Shown: positions 6,340 through 8,541 of the stretch, piece after piece
How the letters are laid out: each line of letters begins with the position of its first letter
Position numbering within the stretch: position 1 is the stretch's first letter
Source: an uncultured Clostridium sp.
GTDB lineage: Bacteria; Cyanobacteriota; Vampirovibrionia; Gastranaerophilales; Gastranaerophilaceae
Reading direction: 5' to 3'
DNA: 8,541 nt
NCBI GenBank assembly: GCA_958449715.1
Contig: CAUDIU010000075.1
Span: 1-8,541, forward strand
The notes under the pieces: model-generated
The model's input: only the letters and a program-made list of their open reading frames with translations
Told to the model about the DNA's origin: nothing
Database searches by the model: none
Translations under genes and position numbers: made by a program

Positions 6340-6417
6340 GGGAGCGTAGCTCAGTTTGGTTAGAGCGCATGCCTGTCACGCATGAGGTCGCGAGTTCGAG
6401 CCTCGTCGTTCCCGCCA
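6340..6417 (+). tRNA. tRNA-Asp (anticodon GUC)
   Basis: The full cloverleaf can be drawn. The acceptor GGGAGCG pairs with CGTTCCC (6340-6346 with 6407-6413, one G-U pair). The D arm starts GCTC, and the anticodon stem CATGC/GCATG (6368-6372 with 6380-6384) closes the loop CTGTCAC with anticodon GTC at 6375-6377. The T arm contains GTTCGAG, and the discriminator G is followed by an encoded CCA (6415-6417). It closely resembles E. coli tRNA-Asp around the anticodon. It has its own promoter and terminator, so it is a single-gene unit. Confidence 0.97.
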
Positions 6418-6427
6418 TTTTTAAAAT

Positions 6428-6449
6428 TAGCACCTTCGGGTGCTTTTTT
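6428..6449 (+). terminator. Rho-independent terminator of tRNA-Asp
   Basis: The stem GCACC/GGTGC, extended by an A-T pair, closes a TTCG tetraloop and is followed by six T. It starts about 10 nt after the tRNA CCA. Read from the other strand the T run is interrupted, so it is at best a weak stop for the kelch-like gene arriving from the right. Confidence 0.9.
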
Positions 6450-6511
6450 AGTGCTCGTAGTCTGCATTTCAGCTTGTTCGAAAGTTCACTTATTTAAGAT
6501 CTATTTATTAC

Positions 6512-7909
6512 TTACAATTCTCTATTTTTATATATAACCCCACAACTTTTCCCATTTATAGAAGCTATAAAAAATATACTCCCGTCATCTAAAAGTATTG
6601 ATTTACCCAAGATAAAATCTTTAGGACTTTCGTCAATAATTTCTGTTGTATTTGTTATAGGATCATATAATAACATCGATTGTATCTGAGTATAACCCTT
6701 CAAGATAGAATTATTTCTTAATATTCCACCATAAATTAAAATTTTTCCGTTGGGCAATAGTAATGAATGATAAATTCCATCTCCTGTTATAGGAATTGTA
6801 CCAATATATTTAACGGTTTCAGTTTTATAGTCAAAGATTTCAACAGCATTATTATGATTTTTTCTTGCTTTTCCTCCAATTATAACAACCCTACCATCCG
6901 GTATTTTATGTACTATTTCAGGATTTATTGAATCTCTAAATTTGAGTTGAAAATTTTGGAGTCTCCGAAATTTATTTGTTGCAGAATTGTATATTTCAGC
7001 AGTTCCTAAATGCAACCATAAAACTAATATTTCATTATTATTCAATGTTACGGTCTGCCTACTAATATCATTTTGTGGAACGTCATAAATTGGTTCTTGC
7101 AGTTCAGGTAATTTGATTCGAAGATCTCCTTTTGGATATACCGGCTTTGGTTTACTCTTTATATTATTTATGTAATAATCATATTCATACCTTGCATCTC
7201 CAACTTTTACATATTTTCGTCTTATATCAACAGCGGTTTGTGAATTCAGCGTAAATGTTTCTGCTATAGGATCATATAATTCTGAAAATCTTGTTGTTGG
7301 CTTGTTTGCGTTGGTTTCATAATAATCAGCTTTTCCATTTTTATCATACTTATAAATATAATCAGATACTCCATTTGTTATTAAAACTTTTCCATTATTT
7401 AATTTTGTAATACCAAAATAACTACGCGGGATTTGTAATTTCCCAACAATTTTATAAGTATCATCATTTGGGTTATAAATTTCCGCATACTGGGATTCTT
7501 CACAAACTTTCAACTGAAAAGGTGTTACATTCTTTTCTAATGGGGACATATCACAAAATGAGCCGACTAATAAAACTTTTCCATCATCTAATACAATAGG
7601 CTTTGTATAATAATAGTGCCAAATTTTAGGTTGAGAAATCTTTTCGAACTTTTTGGTTTTAGGATTATATATTTCAAACCGTTTTAAAAATCGTTTTTCT
7701 TCAGAAATTGGATCATCTAAAGAACTATTTAGCTGAATAAATTCAGATATTAAAATTCTGCCATCCTGCAATTTTGTCAATTCATAGTTTTGCCCATGAG
7801 GTAATGTTGTTTTAGCAACAATGTCAAAATCTCCTTTTGCAAAAACTCCATTTTGAATACTTAAAACTAAATAAAAAAATACAAATCCTTTTATTACGAT
7901 TTTTTTCAT
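6512..7909 (-). CDS. Secreted kelch-like beta-propeller protein
   Basis: A 465-residue protein of unknown role. Residues 1-24 look like a signal peptide (basic MKK start, hydrophobic FVFFYLVL, likely cut after VFA). The mature part has seven repeats of the form 'hydrophobic-x-D/N-G-K/R-hydrophobic strand', near residues 47, 107, 170, 289, 336, 385 and 440. Six of them are followed by an 'E-I/L-Y-D/N-P' strand: EIYNPKTKKF, AEIYNPNDDTY, ELYDPIAETF, AEIYNSATNKF, VEIFDYKTETV and LLYDPITNTT. This is the kelch/galactose-oxidase central propeller pattern, probably seven blades. An extra Tyr/Lys/Pro-rich insert (about 225-285) separates repeats 3 and 4. No enzyme domain, anchor or sorting signal is seen, so a binding role outside the cytoplasm is likely but unproven. 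There is no ribosome binding site before the ATG. The last repeat lacks its second strand, which blade 1 may complete. Confidence 0.8.
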   Translation of the reverse strand: MKKIVIKGFVFFYLVLSIQNGVFAKGDFDIVAKTTLPHGQNYELTKLQDGRILISEFIQLNSSLDDPISEEKRFLKRFEIYNPKTKKFEKISQPKIWHYYYTKPIVLDDGKVLLVGSFCDMSPLEKNVTPFQLKVCEESQYAEIYNPNDDTYKIVGKLQIPRSYFGITKLNNGKVLITNGVSDYIYKYDKNGKADYYETNANKPTTRFSELYDPIAETFTLNSQTAVDIRRKYVKVGDARYEYDYYINNIKSKPKPVYPKGDLRIKLPELQEPIYDVPQNDISRQTVTLNNNEILVLWLHLGTAEIYNSATNKFRRLQNFQLKFRDSINPEIVHKIPDGRVVIIGGKARKNHNNAVEIFDYKTETVKYIGTIPITGDGIYHSLLLPNGKILIYGGILRNNSILKGYTQIQSMLLYDPITNTTEIIDESPKDFILGKSILLDDGSIFFIASINGKSCGVIYKNREL

Positions 7910-7915
7910 TTATTT

Positions 7916-7921
7916 ATAATA
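7916..7921 (-). promoter_or_regulatory. Candidate -10 (TATTAT) of the kelch-like gene, leaderless position
   Basis: TATTAT on the minus strand is exactly six bases from the ATG at 7909, the same geometry as at the HsdR-N-like gene, and no ribosome binding site is present. No TTG-type -35 is seen at 17 nt, and the region is almost pure A/T, so a chance match is quite possible. Confidence 0.25.
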
Positions 7922-8061
7922 TTAAATTTCAATAAAAAATAAAAGAATTTTAAATTTTAATATTAAATATTTGTAACAATTTTATATATTATTTTTTTTA
8001 TTACTAGCAACTTTTATTTTTACAATTTTTATATCTCTAAAATATAAAAAAAGGAGATAAT

Positions 8062-8541
8062 ATGAGAATAGCAAGTATCGGAATTAAACCATATGGTAAC
8101 AATAATATTCAACTAAACTCTTACAACAAAAATCCTCAAATTCAACAATCAAATACAATTCAAAAAAAATATTCGCAATTACCTTATTCTTTTAAATACA
8201 ATGCAAATGTTTCTTTTGGAGAATTTTTCGACCCAAATAGAACCGTACCACACATTGACTATGAAGAATATATGGCAATGTCAGAATCAACTAAAAAAAG
8301 ATTTAGAAAAAGATATGATCAATTTTTTAGAGCCAAAACAACCAAATTAGATGAAATGGTAGATCAAAGAAGTTTATATATGCCATTAAGGAATGAAGCA
8401 GTAATGGACGAATTTATAAATTTCTCTAAATCTACATATGCAAAATTTAAAGATCAACCAATAATTTGTCTTGGTCGTAGCCCTAAATGGTTTTTAAATG
8501 CAGCCCTATGGATGAAAGATGGAATTAACGATTATAAATTT
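8062..8541 (+). CDS. Unrecognised protein with SFG leader (N-terminal 160 residues, runs off the right edge)
   Basis: The ATG follows a clear AAGGAG ribosome binding site (8051-8056) by 5 nt, and the frame stays open to the window edge. The first 45 residues are rich in Asn, Gln, Ser and Tyr (about MRIASIGIKPYGNNNIQLNS onward) and end in NANVSFGEFF (47-56). A charged helical segment follows (ESTKKRFRKRYDQFFRAKT, 75-93), then a strand-turn-helix DQPIICLGRSPKWFLNAALW (131-150). The buried strand with LGRSP could be a ligand- or phosphate-binding loop, but I do not recognise the family. No signal peptide or membrane segment is seen. It diverges from the kelch-like gene across a 152-bp, very AT-rich gap in which I could not place a convincing promoter for this gene. 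Confidence 0.75.
   Translation, partial: MRIASIGIKPYGNNNIQLNSYNKNPQIQQSNTIQKKYSQLPYSFKYNANVSFGEFFDPNRTVPHIDYEEYMAMSESTKKRFRKRYDQFFRAKTTKLDEMVDQRSLYMPLRNEAVMDEFINFSKSTYAKFKDQPIICLGRSPKWFLNAALWMKDGINDYKF

Noticed and set aside
6233..6433. Minus-strand open frame containing GTTRLELATSCVTGMRSNQ
   Set aside because: It is the antisense translation of the tRNA-Asp gene, a well-known type of spurious protein, and has no ribosome binding site.
6312..6497. Plus-strand open frame containing RERSSVWLERMPVTHEVASS
   Set aside because: It is the direct translation of tRNA-Asp and its terminator, another familiar false protein.
1..8541. CRISPR arrays, insertion sequences, integrases or phage genes
   Set aside because: No regularly spaced repeats, transposase or integrase motifs, or terminal inverted repeats were seen on either strand.

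Overview
The window is AT-rich and comes from a small-genome-style bacterium that uses the standard code. Two clues point to the non-photosynthetic cyanobacterial relatives, Melainabacteria/Vampirovibrionia and probably the gut order Gastranaerophilales. First, YvcK carries an N-terminal double membrane segment introduced by a WLIPGLQVKRW-type stretch, as I recall from cyanobacterial YvcK proteins. Second, two unrelated accessory proteins start with an Asn/Gln/Ser-rich leader ending in an S-F-G or S-F-N motif, a pattern I associate with that order. This assignment is inference, not a database match.

Left block (1-2336, minus strand): a tight operon of a PxpA/LamB-YcsF-family protein, YvcK and PanB (PanB is cut by the window edge). 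The genes are 21 bp apart and then overlap by one base (TAATG). Next (2433-3062) is a membrane-anchored protein with a degenerate HsdR-N-like nuclease fold, whose predicted promoter would make a leaderless mRNA. Then comes rpsT (ribosomal protein S20, 3184-3453), with a strong terminator and two small hairpins in its leader.

Middle (3454-5554): a divergent intergenic region with promoters for rpsT and for a GH57 1,4-alpha-glucan branching enzyme. That enzyme has both catalytic acids intact and ends in a terminator shaped to work in both directions, shared with the convergent next gene.

Right block (5557-8541): mostly accessory. It holds a predicted Cys-His-Asp (papain/transglutaminase-like) protein, a tRNA-Asp(GUC) gene and a secreted seven-repeat kelch-like beta-propeller protein. 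The final gene is unrecognised, starts with an SFG-type leader and is cut by the right edge. The Cys-His-Asp gene and the tRNA diverge from one palindromic TTGCAA box that can act as -35 for both.

The housekeeping parts (PanB, YvcK, S20, branching enzyme, tRNA) are ordinary. The most unusual content is the group of accessory proteins, the apparently leaderless promoters in front of two or three of them, and the shared N-terminal motif.
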